From Myxococcus qinghaiensis (GTDB lineage Bacteria; Myxococcota; Myxococcia; Myxococcales; Myxococcaceae): a stretch of 64,000 bases of DNA. Numbering within the stretch: position 1 is the first letter of the stretch; each line of letters begins with the position of its first letter. The notes beneath the pieces were generated by a model. It did not search any database. It saw nothing but the letters and a program-made list of their open reading frames with translations, and was not told where the DNA came from. Location: assembly GCF_024198215.1 (NCBI RefSeq), contig NZ_JAKCFA010000015.1, positions 1-64,000 of the forward strand, read 5' to 3'. Made by a program: the position numbers and the translations under genes. Positions 1-8,835 of this stretch are shown one piece after another.

Positions 1-20
1 ACAGCCGGTCGAACGCCCCC

Positions 21-1949
21 TCATCCGCAGAGGGCAAATACCCGAATGGACCTCTTCCCACGCGACCGCCTCCTTGAATGCGGTCGCGGCAGTATGATCC
101 TTCTCGCCCTTAACTGATCGGCATTGGCCTTAGCCGTCGGCTTAATGGCTATGCGTGCCCGTCCACCAGAAAAATCAGAGGCGCTCGCGCGCGTCACTAA
201 ACCCTCTGGGTCGCCTCCTACTGAGAGTTTGGCATGGATGTGACTGGTGATGTACCCGTCCGGAGCGTCACTCTCCAGGCGGATGAGTGCATGCCGGTCA
301 AGGCGGACTGGGACGGGCCTCTGGGTGTTCGCTATCCGGATAAAAGAGGGGTGTTCCTGTGTTGGCAGTGGAGTCAGTGGATCGCGGCTGCCCGGCTTGG
401 TGGGTCGGCGCCCTGGCTCGGTACCGCCCTTGACCTTAGCAGAAGTATCCGCGCCCACTTTGAATCGGTCCATCAGCTTTGCGAAGCGCTGCCGCATCTT
501 CTCGCGTTCGGCATCCGAGTGTTTCGACAGGAGGCGTTCCTTTCGCTCCTCGTCAAGGCGCGTTAGCGTTTCATCCATAGCAAGTGCGGCTAGGATGCGC
601 TCGCGCATCTCGTCATAAAAGGCTGACTGTTTCAGTCGATCGCGCGTCGAGGACAGCAACTCGCGTCGAGCCTGCGACGTCAGGTGATCAAGCTCGACCT
701 GGACGATAAGAAATTTGGCAAGATACGGCAACCCAAGCCGATCAGTGGTAAATCGCCGCTCTTCGGTGCCATGGGTCTGCCCGTTGAAAGTAAAGATAAT
801 AGGTCGCCATTGGTCTACATATGCCGCAATGGGCACCTCCGAGGGCTTGTCTGGATTGGGTTTGATTACCCAGTAGTTCACTCGGACTGATGTTTCTTTT
901 TCTTGGTGCTCAATTGCAACAGTAACGCTGTTGGTCCATTCGACCTTGTCGTTCTTGTCGTCCATCAGGCGGGTGTAGTTTCCCGCGATGGTTCGCCCAT
1001 CGCGCTGTTTTTCCTGCTTCTGAAGCAGGGAAAGGCGGCGATCCTCAGCCCACACAGGGAGAACTGGGTCGAAGAGCGTGCTTTGAAGCAGCCACCACAT
1101 GCTGCCCGTCGGCGCGGTCATCAACGCACTGTACTGATCAATATTTAGGCTATGGTGAACAACAGACGTGCCGGGTGCAAAGTCGAAGCCCTCGTCCGGA
1201 GGAAGACCGACAACTCGGTTATTTGGACCGACAAGGTATTCGAACCGTCCATTCTTGTTTTTTTCGGGGCTGAGTTCGTTGTAGCGAACGAAGGTGACCG
1301 CGACCTCGTCCTTATCACCTTCGTCCAGGAGTTTTGGATCCCTGCGACTTACGATCGTGGTGCCTTGGGGAGAGAACGCGAGGGCAGTGGAGCCGCCTTG
1401 CCCATAAGCCCCGGCCAAGTAGGGCTTCGAGACCTTATTAGTTTCGTTCAGGCTCAGAATCGTCAGCGGAATGAGCCGAGGGGTAAGCCCAATTCCGTGG
1501 TCGCGGATTTCGACCGTCGGACGCTTCTTCTGGTCAGAGTCAAAAAGGATGATCTCTACATTGTGGGCTAGCGATTGCCTAGTCACCGTACCCTTGGGAT
1601 GATCCTTGCGCGGCTCCTTGGGGAGATTGACCACCCGACCGCCCTTCACTCCAAACCAAGCCTCGACTGCTTCACGTGGCGAGGCAGGCATGGCCTTGGA
1701 TTTCGCTTTGGGCTGCCGTCGGAGTGCCTCGCGCTCGATAATAGCGTCGACGGCATTTGTCACTCGCTCTACGAAGGCATGACCGGGGTCAGAACCCATC
1801 GCGATCAGGCCATAGTTACCCTCGCGGTCGCCCACTGGCCGCCATTGGAAACCATGGTCTCTCGCCAAGTCCGCTACGAAGTCGTGCGCCTCGGACAGGT
1901 TTCGTGTCTGGGCCAAACGGCTGACAAGACTTCTAGCGTTCTTGTTCAT
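21..1949 (-). CDS. GHKL-type ATP-binding protein (HATPase domain), accessory
   Basis: Predicted 642-residue protein with a histidine-kinase/Hsp90-like ATP-binding fold. The N box (ERVTNAVDAI) is at about residues 61-70, the G1 box (DHGIGL) at about 150-155, and a glycine-rich G2-like loop (AGAYGQGGST) at about 179-188. No histidine phosphoacceptor, sensor or membrane segment is visible, so it is not a sensor kinase. Stand-alone GHKL proteins of this shape are often met in accessory and defence-type islands, but its substrate and partners are unknown. It stands alone beside transposase relics and next to a tRNA gene, and its codon use looks less GC-biased than the core genes to its right. The last 30 or so residues are Arg-rich and unlike a folded tail, so a frameshift near the 3' end is possible. 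The ATG at 1949 directly precedes the conserved N-terminal region. The fold is fairly certain; the function is not. Confidence 0.72.
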   Translation of the reverse strand: MNKNARSLVSRLAQTRNLSEAHDFVADLARDHGFQWRPVGDREGNYGLIAMGSDPGHAFVERVTNAVDAIIEREALRRQPKAKSKAMPASPREAVEAWFGVKGGRVVNLPKEPRKDHPKGTVTRQSLAHNVEIILFDSDQKKRPTVEIRDHGIGLTPRLIPLTILSLNETNKVSKPYLAGAYGQGGSTALAFSPQGTTIVSRRDPKLLDEGDKDEVAVTFVRYNELSPEKNKNGRFEYLVGPNNRVVGLPPDEGFDFAPGTSVVHHSLNIDQYSALMTAPTGSMWWLLQSTLFDPVLPVWAEDRRLSLLQKQEKQRDGRTIAGNYTRLMDDKNDKVEWTNSVTVAIEHQEKETSVRVNYWVIKPNPDKPSEVPIAAYVDQWRPIIFTFNGQTHGTEERRFTTDRLGLPYLAKFLIVQVELDHLTSQARRELLSSTRDRLKQSAFYDEMRERILAALAMDETLTRLDEERKERLLSKHSDAEREKMRQRFAKLMDRFKVGADTSAKVKGGTEPGRRPTKPGSRDPLTPLPTQEHPSFIRIANTQRPVPVRLDRHALIRLESDAPDGYITSHIHAKLSVGGDPEGLVTRASASDFSGGRARIAIKPTAKANADQLRARRIILPRPHSRRRSRGKRSIRVFALCG

Positions 1950-2439
1950 TGCTTTGAAAACCCATGAAAACCAGCTTTCCTGGTTCGAACCCTTAAAGAG
2001 GCCGGTTGTGCGATGCTAGCCCATCTCTCCGATGCCTGCACCGCTGGAATGATCCGCACATCGTGAGCGGGAGCTGCAGGCTGCCGCATGGGCTAGGACA
2101 AGGGCAGGTTGAGGGACTCGGGACCTACCACGTTGCGGTCGGGGAGTTTGCCCGGATTTCGTGGCTCTGCGCTCGTACTTCGTATGGGTCCCCCTGCGGT
2201 AGCAGGCAGACGCAGCACTCTGCCAGCCGTGCGAATACACCCTGGGAATGGAAACATTACACCCACTGCATGGGGGTCGGGTGAACCGGGTAGCGCTCAA
2301 CGGATTGGACTCGACCCAGGAAGCACGTTCAAGTCCCGAATCTTGTATAGTGTGCCGGAGGGGGTTCGAGGGAGGAAGGCTCTTTGGCGGCATCAACCAG
2401 CGGCAGTGTCTGGGGTTGATTGCGCAGGGACCTATTGAG

Positions 2440-2640
2440 TTAGTGGTGGTCGTTTCAGACTCCGGTAGTTTTCAGGGCAACAGCCGAGATGAGGCGCAGC
2501 GCGATGGCACGGCCAGGGAATACTCCCACGGAGCGGATGCGGCGCGTCACCTCGCCAGGGAGGCACTCCAGCCGTTGGTGCTACGCAGGCGCCTCCAGAG
2601 AGCCTTAGGAAGGCTTTTGATGGTCACCAGGAATCAGCGC
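2440..2640 (-). pseudogene. decayed IS256/mutator-type transposase C-terminal fragment
   Basis: Reading the minus strand in two frames joined by one frameshift gives KALWRRLRSTNG followed by VTRRIRSVGVFPG and then ALRLISAVAL. This matches the order at the C-terminus of mutator-family (IS256) transposases: a LRxTN motif, then a (K/R)RRTRxVGxFP motif, then a hydrophobic RLVxAxL helix. The frame shifts between the first and second blocks, and the tail has stops, so it is inactive. The fragment directly abuts the IS3-type relic on the same strand, so one element may have inserted into or beside the other. The family call rests on motif memory; the decayed state is seen directly. Confidence 0.55.
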
Positions 2641-2967
2641 TCCCCGGTGAGCATCACAAATAGGGCGATGCCTAGGAAACCCGGGAGCATTACTCTCCAG
2701 CAACCGCGCCTTCTCGGTCAGTAGCTCATCGTTTATCATCAGCTCGCCTATCATGGTGTTGAACCGAAGCACCTCGTCGCCCGCAGACGCCGGCTTATAG
2801 CTCTTGAGGGTCGCCTCGACCCCAGCCAGGAACGTCTCTCATCACTCGCTCAGCACCGCTGCGGTGACGCCGATCTCCCGCGAGGATGCGTCGAGTTCTT
2901 CGTCCTTGAGCAATCGGAGCACAGCCTCCTTCTTCCGCATGGCTGTGAACCGACCGGACTCTGACAT
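2605..2967 (-). pseudogene. decayed IS3-family transposase OrfA relic
   Basis: The minus-strand frame from an ATG at 2967 reads MSESGRFTAMRKKEAVLRLL, then REIGVTAAVLSE, then two tandem TGA stops (2839-2844). It continues in the same frame as ETFLAGVEATLKS and later MIGELMINDELLTEKARLLE. This is the layout of IS3-group OrfA proteins: a helix-turn-helix with REL/IGVTAA-LS, the WRD-FLA turn, then a leucine-zipper-like MIGELTMENELLREKARLLE segment. The two stops fall where W and R would be, each one base change from TGG and CGA. No OrfB (DDE) partner follows. It is a nonfunctional relic on the same strand as the neighbouring IS256-type fragment. Confidence 0.75.
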
Positions 2968-3465
2968 CCTGTCCTGACGCCACTGATTCTCCACATCTTC
3001 GTCACGAGGGAGGGCGTATCCTCAGAGAGACGTCTCATGAAACCTCGGGAGGAAAACTTGTCCAAAATACTGCGCCGAAGACAGAGGATGGTAGGGCTGG
3101 TGGTGAAGGCCTAAAACGATGCCTGTCACGCAAGGCTGAGAGGGCTACACGTGAACTATGCGTCGCACCTCGCCCAACCCTGCCTCATGTAGGTTGAAAC
3201 GCTAGTCCCGGCCATTGCCCCGCCTGATGTGCTTCCACGATCTGCGGCGCATTACGCCCCTCTGACTACTCAGGTGGGCATCCTACTAGCAACCTGCAGT
3301 GTAACCTTTGCAACCACCACTCGACCCAGGCAGCACTTGGTGGTCTCGGGTCAACTTAAAGTGGGGATCCGCGAAGGTCTCGGATAATTCGTGTTCGGGT
3401 CGCGGCGCTAAGTCCCGCAAGCCACAGGCTCCGAGATCTCCCAGATTGCCCCCAGTCCGGTACCC

Positions 3466-3518
3466 CAAAAGGTGAAGGCCCTGGACTCCTCAGCTTTCGC
3501 CAAGGACTCCAGGGCCTT
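3466..3518 (-). terminator. Rho-independent terminator of tRNA-Pro
   Basis: On the minus strand an 11-bp perfect arm (AAGGCCCTGGA with TCCAGGGCCTT), extended by four more pairs after one mismatch, is followed by a short T tract (TTTT, 3467-3470). It starts a few bases beyond the tRNA 3' end. Confidence 0.75.
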
Positions 3519-3521
3519 CGA

Positions 3522-3600
<79 letters not shown>

Positions 3601-3637
3601 AACCGCGGTTGCTGCCGCCGTCGTGAAACGGTGCGCC

Positions 3638-3666
3638 CTTATGCCCCTACACAACGCCCAGGTCAA
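3638..3666 (-). promoter_or_regulatory. sigma70-like promoter of tRNA-Pro
   Basis: On the minus strand TTGACC (3666-3661) and CATAAG (3643-3638) are separated by exactly 17 bases. The start point would lie about 30 bases upstream of the tRNA 5' end. Confidence 0.5.
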
Positions 3667-3695
3667 GCAGGAGCAGCAGGCCGCGGTGGGAAAAC

Positions 3696-4085
3696 TCACC
3701 CTTCTGAATCTTCCATTCCCTCTTCGTCGAAGTCCTCGCCCCGGGCCTCGGCCGCGTCCGCCGCGGCCTCCTCACGGGCGTCGATCTCCGCGTGATCTTC
3801 CGGCGGGGCCTCCCCGTTGAGGGCGCTCTTCAACACCTGGCTCGGCCGGAAGGTCAGCACCCGACGGGCCGAGATTTCAATCTCCTTGCCCGTCTGCGGG
3901 TTGCGACCCACTCGCGCCTTCTTCTGGCGCACCTGGAAGTTGCCGAACCCGGAGACCTTGATCTTGTCCCCACGCTCCAGCGTCTCCTTGAGCGTGTCGA
4001 ACACGAGCTCCACGATTTCGGCCGACTCCTTCTTCGAGAAGCCGACCTTCTCGTAGACGCCCTCGATGATGTCCGCCTTCGTCAT
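3696..4085 (-). CDS. ihfA: integration host factor subunit alpha
   Basis: A 129-residue DNA-bending protein of the HU/IHF family, working as a heterodimer with IHF-beta in nucleoid structure, recombination and transcription. It starts MTKADIIEGVYEKVGFSKKE and carries the signature GDKIKVSGFGNFQVRQKKAR and the beta-arm GRNPQTGKEIEI. The ATG at 4085 is chosen because it begins the conserved N-terminus; an upstream in-frame ATG adds only nonsense sequence. Beyond the roughly 95-residue core there is an acidic tail rich in Asp, Glu and Ala (about residues 98-129), longer than in enterobacterial IhfA. It follows pheT by 99 bases, the classical pheST-ihfA order. A weak TTGACT-containing promoter may lie in that gap. 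Confidence 0.95.
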   Translation of the reverse strand: MTKADIIEGVYEKVGFSKKESAEIVELVFDTLKETLERGDKIKVSGFGNFQVRQKKARVGRNPQTGKEIEISARRVLTFRPSQVLKSALNGEAPPEDHAEIDAREEAAADAAEARGEDFDEEGMEDSEG

Positions 4086-4184
4086 GCGAATCCTCGGGAT
4101 GCCCCCACCCTCAGCACGGTGAACGCCCAAATACTGTGGCAGCCTTCCCGAAGCCAAGTCAACCCTCTGACTTCATTCAGGAAT

Positions 4185-6599
4185 TCAGGCACGCAGCGAA
4201 GCACCCAGGCGCTGGTTCACCTCGCTGATGATGCGCTGGTGCGCCTCCGTGACCTCCACGTCGGTCAACGTCCGCTCCGCCGAGCGGTACCGCAGCGCGT
4301 ACGCCAGGTTCTTCTTCCCCTCGGGAATCGGCTTGCCCGTGTACACGTCGAACACCAGCGCGTCCTCCACCAGCGGACGCCCCACCTCCAGGATCACCTT
4401 CCGCACCGAGTCGTTCGCCAGCTCCACCGGCACCACCACCGCGAGGTCTCGAAGCACCGCGGGGAACTTCGGCAGCGAGTGGTACTCGGGCACCAGCCGA
4501 GCCGCCGAGTACAGCGGCTCCGTGTCCAGTTCGAACACGAACACGCCCTCGGGCAGCCCCAGCGCCTTCACCACGCGCGGGTGCAGCTCACCCACATGGC
4601 CAAGCACCGTGCCGTCCGCCAACTTCACCTCCGCGCTGGCACGCGGGTGGTACGCCGACGGCCCACCGGGCGACCAGGTGACTCCCTCCACCCGCAGCGC
4701 CCCCAGCACCGCCTCCACCGCGCCCTTCGCATCGTAGAAGTCCGCCCGGGCATCCTTCTGCGTCCAGCTCCGGCCCCCACCCCGCAGGCCCCACACCAGG
4801 CCCGCCACGCGGTTCACCTCGCGCGCCGCCGGACGAGTCCCCTGCCCTCCCTCCGCGTCGCGGAAGTAGGCCCGGCCCGTCTCGTAGAGGCACACCGACT
4901 CCACCTGGTGCCGGACACTGCGCGACAGGTTCTCCAGCAACCCGGGAATCAGGCTGGTGCGCATCACCGACTGCTCGACACTCAGCGGGTTGAGCAGCGC
5001 CACCGGCTGCTCCTTCAGGCCCAGCACCTCCAGGCTCTTCGGCGCGACGAACGAGTAGTTCACCACCTCGTCCAGCCCCGCCCCCGACATCGCCTGCCGC
5101 AGCCGCCGCTCCGCTTCGGAATGCGCCGGCTCCGGCGCCAGTGACGCCAGTCCGCGCGGCAGCTTCGCCGGGATGTTGTCGTAGCCGAAGACGCGAGCGA
5201 CCTCCTCCAGCAGGTCCTCCTCGCGCTCCACGTCCACCCGCGCCCTGGGCACCGAGTACGTCGCCTGCCCCGCGCTCTCCGCCAGCTTCTGGAAGCCCAG
5301 CGCCTCCAGGATGCGCCGCACCTCCGCCTCGGGCACCGCCACGCCCAGCACCTTCTCCACCCGCGCGAAGCGCAGCGTCACCTGACGCGGCGGCTTCTCG
5401 GCCGGATAGAGGTCGATGAGCCCCGGCGCCACCGTGCCGCCCGCCAGCTCGATGAGCAGCTGCGCCGCGCGCTCGATGGCGGGGACCACCGCGTCCAGGT
5501 CCGCCCCACGCTCGAAGCGGTGAGAGGCCTCCGTGTGCAGCGCATGACGCTTCGCCGCCCGACGCACGCCCGAGCCCAGGAAGTTCGCCGACTCCAGCAA
5601 CAGGCGCGTCGTCTTCTCCGTCACCTCGCTGTCCCCGCCACCCATGACGCCCGCGAGCGCCTGCGGCCGGTCCCGGTCACAGATGACCAGCTCCTCCTGG
5701 TCCAGCGTCCGCTCCTTGCCGTCCAGGGTGGTGAGCTTCTCGCCCTTCTTCGCCGCGCGGACGACGATCTCCTGCCCGCCGAGCTTGTCCAGGTCGAACG
5801 CGTGCAGCGGCTGCCCGAACTCCAGGTTCACGTAGTTGGTGATGTCCACCACGTTGTTGATGGCCCGGACACCACACGCCTTCAGCCGGTCCTGCATCCA
5901 CTGCGGTGACGGCTTGATGGTGACGTTCTCCACCACGCGAGCCGCATAACGCGGGCAGCGCACCGAGTCCTCCACGCGGACCTTGGCGCTCTGGGACGCC
6001 GGCGTCCCCGACTCCGTCAGCTTCGGCTGGGGCACCTTCAGCGCCGCCCCCGTCACCACGCTCACCTCGCGCGCCACGCCCAGGTGACTGAGCGCGTCCG
6101 GACGGTTCGGCGTGACGTTGACCTCCAGGACCACGTCATCCAGCCCCAGCGCCTCGGCGATGGGCGTGCCCGGCTTCAGGTCGGGCGACAGGATGAGCAG
6201 ACCGCTGGACTCCTCGCTCAGCCCCAGCTCCTTCGAGGAGCAGAGCATGCCGGAGCTGTCCACGCCTCGCAGCGCGGCCTGTTTGATCTCCATCCCGTTG
6301 GGCAGCTTCGTGCCCACCGTGGCCAGCGGCACCTTGTCGCCGACCTTGTAGTTCTTCGCGCCGCACACCACCTGCACCAGCGCGTCGCCCCCGGCGTCAA
6401 TCTTCGTGACGGAGAGCTTGTCCGCGTTGGGGTGCTGCACGGACTCCTTGATCTGCGCCACCACCACGCCTCGGAGCCCCTCGCCCGGACGCTCCAGGCC
6501 TTCGATCTCCAGGCCCGCGGCGGTCAACTTGCGCGCCAGCTCGTCCACCGACGGCGGCAGCGCCACGTAGTCGCCAAGCCACTTCACCGAAATCTTCAC
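4185..6599 (-). CDS. pheT: phenylalanyl-tRNA synthetase beta subunit
   Basis: An 804-residue PheT, the usual length. It begins MKISVKWLGDYVALPPSVDE. The N-terminal tRNA-binding (EMAP-like) domain lies at about residues 40-150 (VVVAQIKESVQHPNADKL, VVCGAKN), followed by the B3/B4 editing and B5 domains (for example VTPNRPDALSHLGVAREVSV, HAFDLDKL). The C-terminal anticodon-binding FDX-ACB domain (SLPKFPAVLRDLAVVVP) ends the protein. With PheS it forms the heterotetramer that charges tRNA-Phe in the cytoplasm. It starts 101 bases downstream of the pheS stop and is probably co-transcribed with it; ihfA follows. Confidence 0.97.
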   Translation of the reverse strand: MKISVKWLGDYVALPPSVDELARKLTAAGLEIEGLERPGEGLRGVVVAQIKESVQHPNADKLSVTKIDAGGDALVQVVCGAKNYKVGDKVPLATVGTKLPNGMEIKQAALRGVDSSGMLCSSKELGLSEESSGLLILSPDLKPGTPIAEALGLDDVVLEVNVTPNRPDALSHLGVAREVSVVTGAALKVPQPKLTESGTPASQSAKVRVEDSVRCPRYAARVVENVTIKPSPQWMQDRLKACGVRAINNVVDITNYVNLEFGQPLHAFDLDKLGGQEIVVRAAKKGEKLTTLDGKERTLDQEELVICDRDRPQALAGVMGGGDSEVTEKTTRLLLESANFLGSGVRRAAKRHALHTEASHRFERGADLDAVVPAIERAAQLLIELAGGTVAPGLIDLYPAEKPPRQVTLRFARVEKVLGVAVPEAEVRRILEALGFQKLAESAGQATYSVPRARVDVEREEDLLEEVARVFGYDNIPAKLPRGLASLAPEPAHSEAERRLRQAMSGAGLDEVVNYSFVAPKSLEVLGLKEQPVALLNPLSVEQSVMRTSLIPGLLENLSRSVRHQVESVCLYETGRAYFRDAEGGQGTRPAAREVNRVAGLVWGLRGGGRSWTQKDARADFYDAKGAVEAVLGALRVEGVTWSPGGPSAYHPRASAEVKLADGTVLGHVGELHPRVVKALGLPEGVFVFELDTEPLYSAARLVPEYHSLPKFPAVLRDLAVVVPVELANDSVRKVILEVGRPLVEDALVFDVYTGKPIPEGKKNLAYALRYRSAERTLTDVEVTEAHQRIISEVNQRLGASLRA

Positions 6600-6700
6600 A
6601 GGTCCACCCTCTTGCTCTCGGGACGAAGACAGGAGCGCGGCCGCGCCACCCCGCCAGGCGGGAGGCTCGAGCAGCCGCGCTCGAAGGACTCAGACTGGAC

Positions 6701-7750
6701 TCAGAACTGCTCCAGGAACCGAGCGTCGTTCTCGAACATCATCCGCAGGTCGTCGATGCGGTAGCGCAGCATCGCGATGCGCTCCACGCCCATGCCGAAC
6801 GCGTAGCCCGTCACCTCGCCCGGGTCATACCCCGCGGAGGTGAACACGTTGGGGTGCACCATCCCGCTGCCCAGCACCTCCAGCCAGCCCGTCTGCTTGC
6901 ACACGCGGCAGCCCTTGCCGCCACACGAGGTGCAGGAGATGTCCACCTCGGCCGACGGCTCGGTGAACGGGAAGAACGACGGGCGGAAGCGCGTGCGCGT
7001 GTCCGAGCCGAAGAACGCCTTCACGAACGCGTCCAGCGAGCCCTTCAGCTCGGCGAAGGTCACGTCCTTGTCCACCAGCAGGCCCTCCACCTGGTGGAAC
7101 ATCGGCGTGTGGGTGATGTCCGAGTCGCGGCGGTACACCCGCCCCGGCATCACCGCGCGGATGGGCGGCTTGCGCTGCAGCATGTACCGCACCTGCACCG
7201 GCGACGTGTGCGTGCGCAGCAGCACGGAGCTGTCCGCCTTCTTCGCGTGCCCCAGGGACGGCTCGTCCACGTAGAACGTGTCCTGCATGTCCCGCGCGGG
7301 GTGGTCCTTCGGGAGGTTCAGCGCCTCGAAGTTGAAGTAGTCCAGCTCGATTTCCGGGCCCGCGGCCACGTCGAAGCCGAGCCGGGAGAACGTCCGGACG
7401 ATGTCCTCCATCGTCCTCGACACCGGGTGCCGGCTGCCGGGCGCCACCGCGCGTCCAGGCAACGTCACGTCCAGCCCGGGCCCCTGGAGCTGGGCCTCCA
7501 TCGCGGCGTCCTCGGCGCGCTGCGTGGCCTCGGCGAGCAGCTTCTCCAGCTCCGCCTTGACGGTGTTGGCCACCTCACCCAGCGCCCGTCGCTCCTCGGG
7601 GGGCAGCTTGCCCATGCCACCGAGGACTCCGGACAGCTCGCCCTTCTTGCCCAGGTAACGGACCCGAAGCGCTTCCACCGCGGGCAACTCGGACGCCCCC
7701 GCGATCTCCCGCCGAGCGGCCTCCGCCAACGCCTGCAACCTGTCCCGCAT
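6701..7750 (-). CDS. pheS: phenylalanyl-tRNA synthetase alpha subunit
   Basis: A 349-residue catalytic subunit. The N-terminal coiled-coil ([18 protein letters not shown] to [10 protein letters not shown]) binds tRNA. The class II catalytic core follows: [20 protein letters not shown], then motif-2-like [20 protein letters not shown], and motif 3 near [15 protein letters not shown] Cys cluster ([17 protein letters not shown], about residues 270-287) sits in the catalytic domain, as in many bacterial PheS proteins. A strong terminator lies upstream, between rplT and pheS, so pheST probably has its own promoter or depends on readthrough. Confidence 0.97.
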   Translation of the reverse strand: MRDRLQALAEAARREIAGASELPAVEALRVRYLGKKGELSGVLGGMGKLPPEERRALGEVANTVKAELEKLLAEATQRAEDAAMEAQLQGPGLDVTLPGRAVAPGSRHPVSRTMEDIVRTFSRLGFDVAAGPEIELDYFNFEALNLPKDHPARDMQDTFYVDEPSLGHAKKADSSVLLRTHTSPVQVRYMLQRKPPIRAVMPGRVYRRDSDITHTPMFHQVEGLLVDKDVTFAELKGSLDAFVKAFFGSDTRTRFRPSFFPFTEPSAEVDISCTSCGGKGCRVCKQTGWLEVLGSGMVHPNVFTSAGYDPGEVTGYAFGMGVERIAMLRYRIDDLRMMFENDARFLEQF

Positions 7751-7800
7751 GGCCTTGTCGCCTCCGTTGCACGGCCCCAGGGCACACCGCCCTTCGGGGC

Positions 7801-7856
7801 AAAAAAAAGGGCCGCCCTGGAGAGGCAGCCCGTTTACTCACGCAGGCGGGCGGCCC
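7801..7856 (-). terminator. Rho-independent terminator after rplT
   Basis: Minus-strand hairpin with arms GGGCCGCCC and GGGCGGCCC (9 bp, large loop), followed at once by eight T residues. It separates rpmI-rplT from pheST and is one of the strongest terminators in the window. Confidence 0.85.
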
Positions 7857-7910
7857 GTGAAGGCCACCTCACCCGCTCTGTCGCTGGCCCTCAGGGAGGG
7901 CCGGCGTGAA

Positions 7911-8258
7911 TCAGGCCGCCTTCGCGATGTTGGCGATGGCCGCGAAACCCGAGGGGTCCGTGATGGCCATGTCCGACAGCACCTTGCGGTCCAGGCTGAT
8001 CTTCGCCTTCGCCAGGCCGGCGATCAGCTTCGAGTACGACAGGCCGACCGTGCGAGCCGCCGCGTTGATGCGGACGATCCACAGGCTGCGGAAGTTCCGC
8101 TTGCGCTGCATGCGGTCGCGGCTGGCGTAGTCCAGGGCGCGCTCAACCGCCTGGTTCGCCCGACGGAAGCAGTTCTTCCGGCGGCCACGGAAACCCTTGG
8201 CCAGCTTCAGGATCTTGTTGCGACGGCGACGAGCCTTTACACCCTTCTTGACGCGCAT
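7911..8258 (-). CDS. rplT: 50S ribosomal protein L20
   Basis: A 115-residue basic protein starting [20 protein letters not shown], followed by [20 protein letters not shown] and ending with the conserved [17 protein letters not shown]-type tail. It binds 23S rRNA early in 50S assembly and in many bacteria represses its own operon. It lies 95 bases downstream of rpmI on the same strand and is followed by a strong intrinsic terminator. Confidence 0.97.
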   Translation of the reverse strand: MRVKKGVKARRRRNKILKLAKGFRGRRKNCFRRANQAVERALDYASRDRMQRKRNFRSLWIVRINAAARTVGLSYSKLIAGLAKAKISLDRKVLSDMAITDPSGFAAIANIAKAA

Positions 8259-8353
8259 GTTTCACTCACTCCGGACTGCGTAGGTTGTCAGCCCCCGCGC
8301 GGTGCCGGCTTCACGCCGCTCCGCCAAGGGCCACGAGGTTGCCGAGCCGAGGC

Positions 8354-8560
8354 TCAGGCCCCGTAGGGGAACATTTCCTTGATGACCTTCTTCGCATCCA
8401 TGTCGCGAAGATGGCTGGTGCCGCGGTTGCCGCGCTTCTGCTTCGGCGTCTTGGCGTGAGTGAAGAGGTGCTTGCCGTAGGCCTTGCCGTGCTTGACCTT
8501 GCCGCTCTTCTTCACCTGGAAGCGCTTCTTCGCGCCACTGCGGGTCTTCAACTTCGGCAT
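8354..8560 (-). CDS. rpmI: 50S ribosomal protein L35
   Basis: A 68-residue basic protein, MPKLKTRSGAKKRFQVKKSG onward, with the conserved HLRDMDAKKVIKEMFPYGA-type end. The ATG at 8560 is preceded by AAGGAAGGA on the minus strand, a good ribosome-binding site; an upstream in-frame ATG would add 19 unrelated residues and is rejected. In most bacteria infC precedes this gene. Here the upstream 275 bases hold no infC, only the thrS terminator and a probable promoter/leader region. Confidence 0.96.
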   Translation of the reverse strand: MPKLKTRSGAKKRFQVKKSGKVKHGKAYGKHLFTHAKTPKQKRGNRGTSHLRDMDAKKVIKEMFPYGA

Positions 8561-8755
8561 CGTCCTGATTCCTTCCTTACAGCGTGCCGTCAGCGTCACG
8601 GCCTCTGGAGTTTTCACTCAAGGCCACGGCGGGAGCCGGCAGCCTCTACCACTATTTCTTTTCAACGGGAATGGCTACCGCCGACCGCATGCCCAGCCGT
8701 CGACCCACCGTCCCCGCGCCCCCTGCCCTCCCGGGACGGGTGCGACGATTCCTAC

Positions 8756-8781
8756 AAAAAGTGCCCCAAGATACTTGGGCA
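8756..8781 (-). terminator. Rho-independent terminator after thrS
   Basis: Minus strand TGCCCAAG, a short loop, then CTTGGGGCA (one bulged G), followed by CTTTTT. It ends the thrS transcript and makes rpmI-rplT a separate unit. Confidence 0.75.
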
Positions 8782-8835
8782 TGACTGGGAGTCAAGACCT
8801 GTCCGCAAGGCCCGGACCACCCCAGGTTCAACCCG

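Larger units (their letters stand above)
1950..3465. other. gene-poor accessory segment between the GHKL gene and tRNA-Pro
   Basis: About 1.5 kb with no intact gene that I can support on either strand. Apart from the two transposase relics listed separately (roughly 2440-2967) I see only short, unconvincing reading frames. A near-identical 18-base string (ACTCGACCCAGG, one variable base, then AGCAC) occurs at about 2309-2326 and again at 3319-3336. The segment looks like decayed mobile DNA. Confidence 0.5.

Noticed and set aside
1975-2010. tRNA-like T-arm string GGTTCGAACCC
   Set aside because: No T stem, anticodon arm or acceptor stem can be formed around it.
2309-3336. 18-base direct repeat as island attachment sites
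   Set aside because: One mismatch, not at the tRNA and with no integrase; more likely a shared fragment of decayed repeats.
3319-3365. End of an IS21-type element (GGGTCAACTTAAAGTGGGGATC)-like string
   Set aside because: Only a faint resemblance from memory; no partner end and no transposase fragment of that family was found.
3792-5144. Long plus-strand reading frame opposite pheT/ihfA
   Set aside because: His/Arg/Leu-rich shadow of the real minus-strand genes; the same pattern recurs opposite thrS, the M2 peptidase and the giant ATPase.
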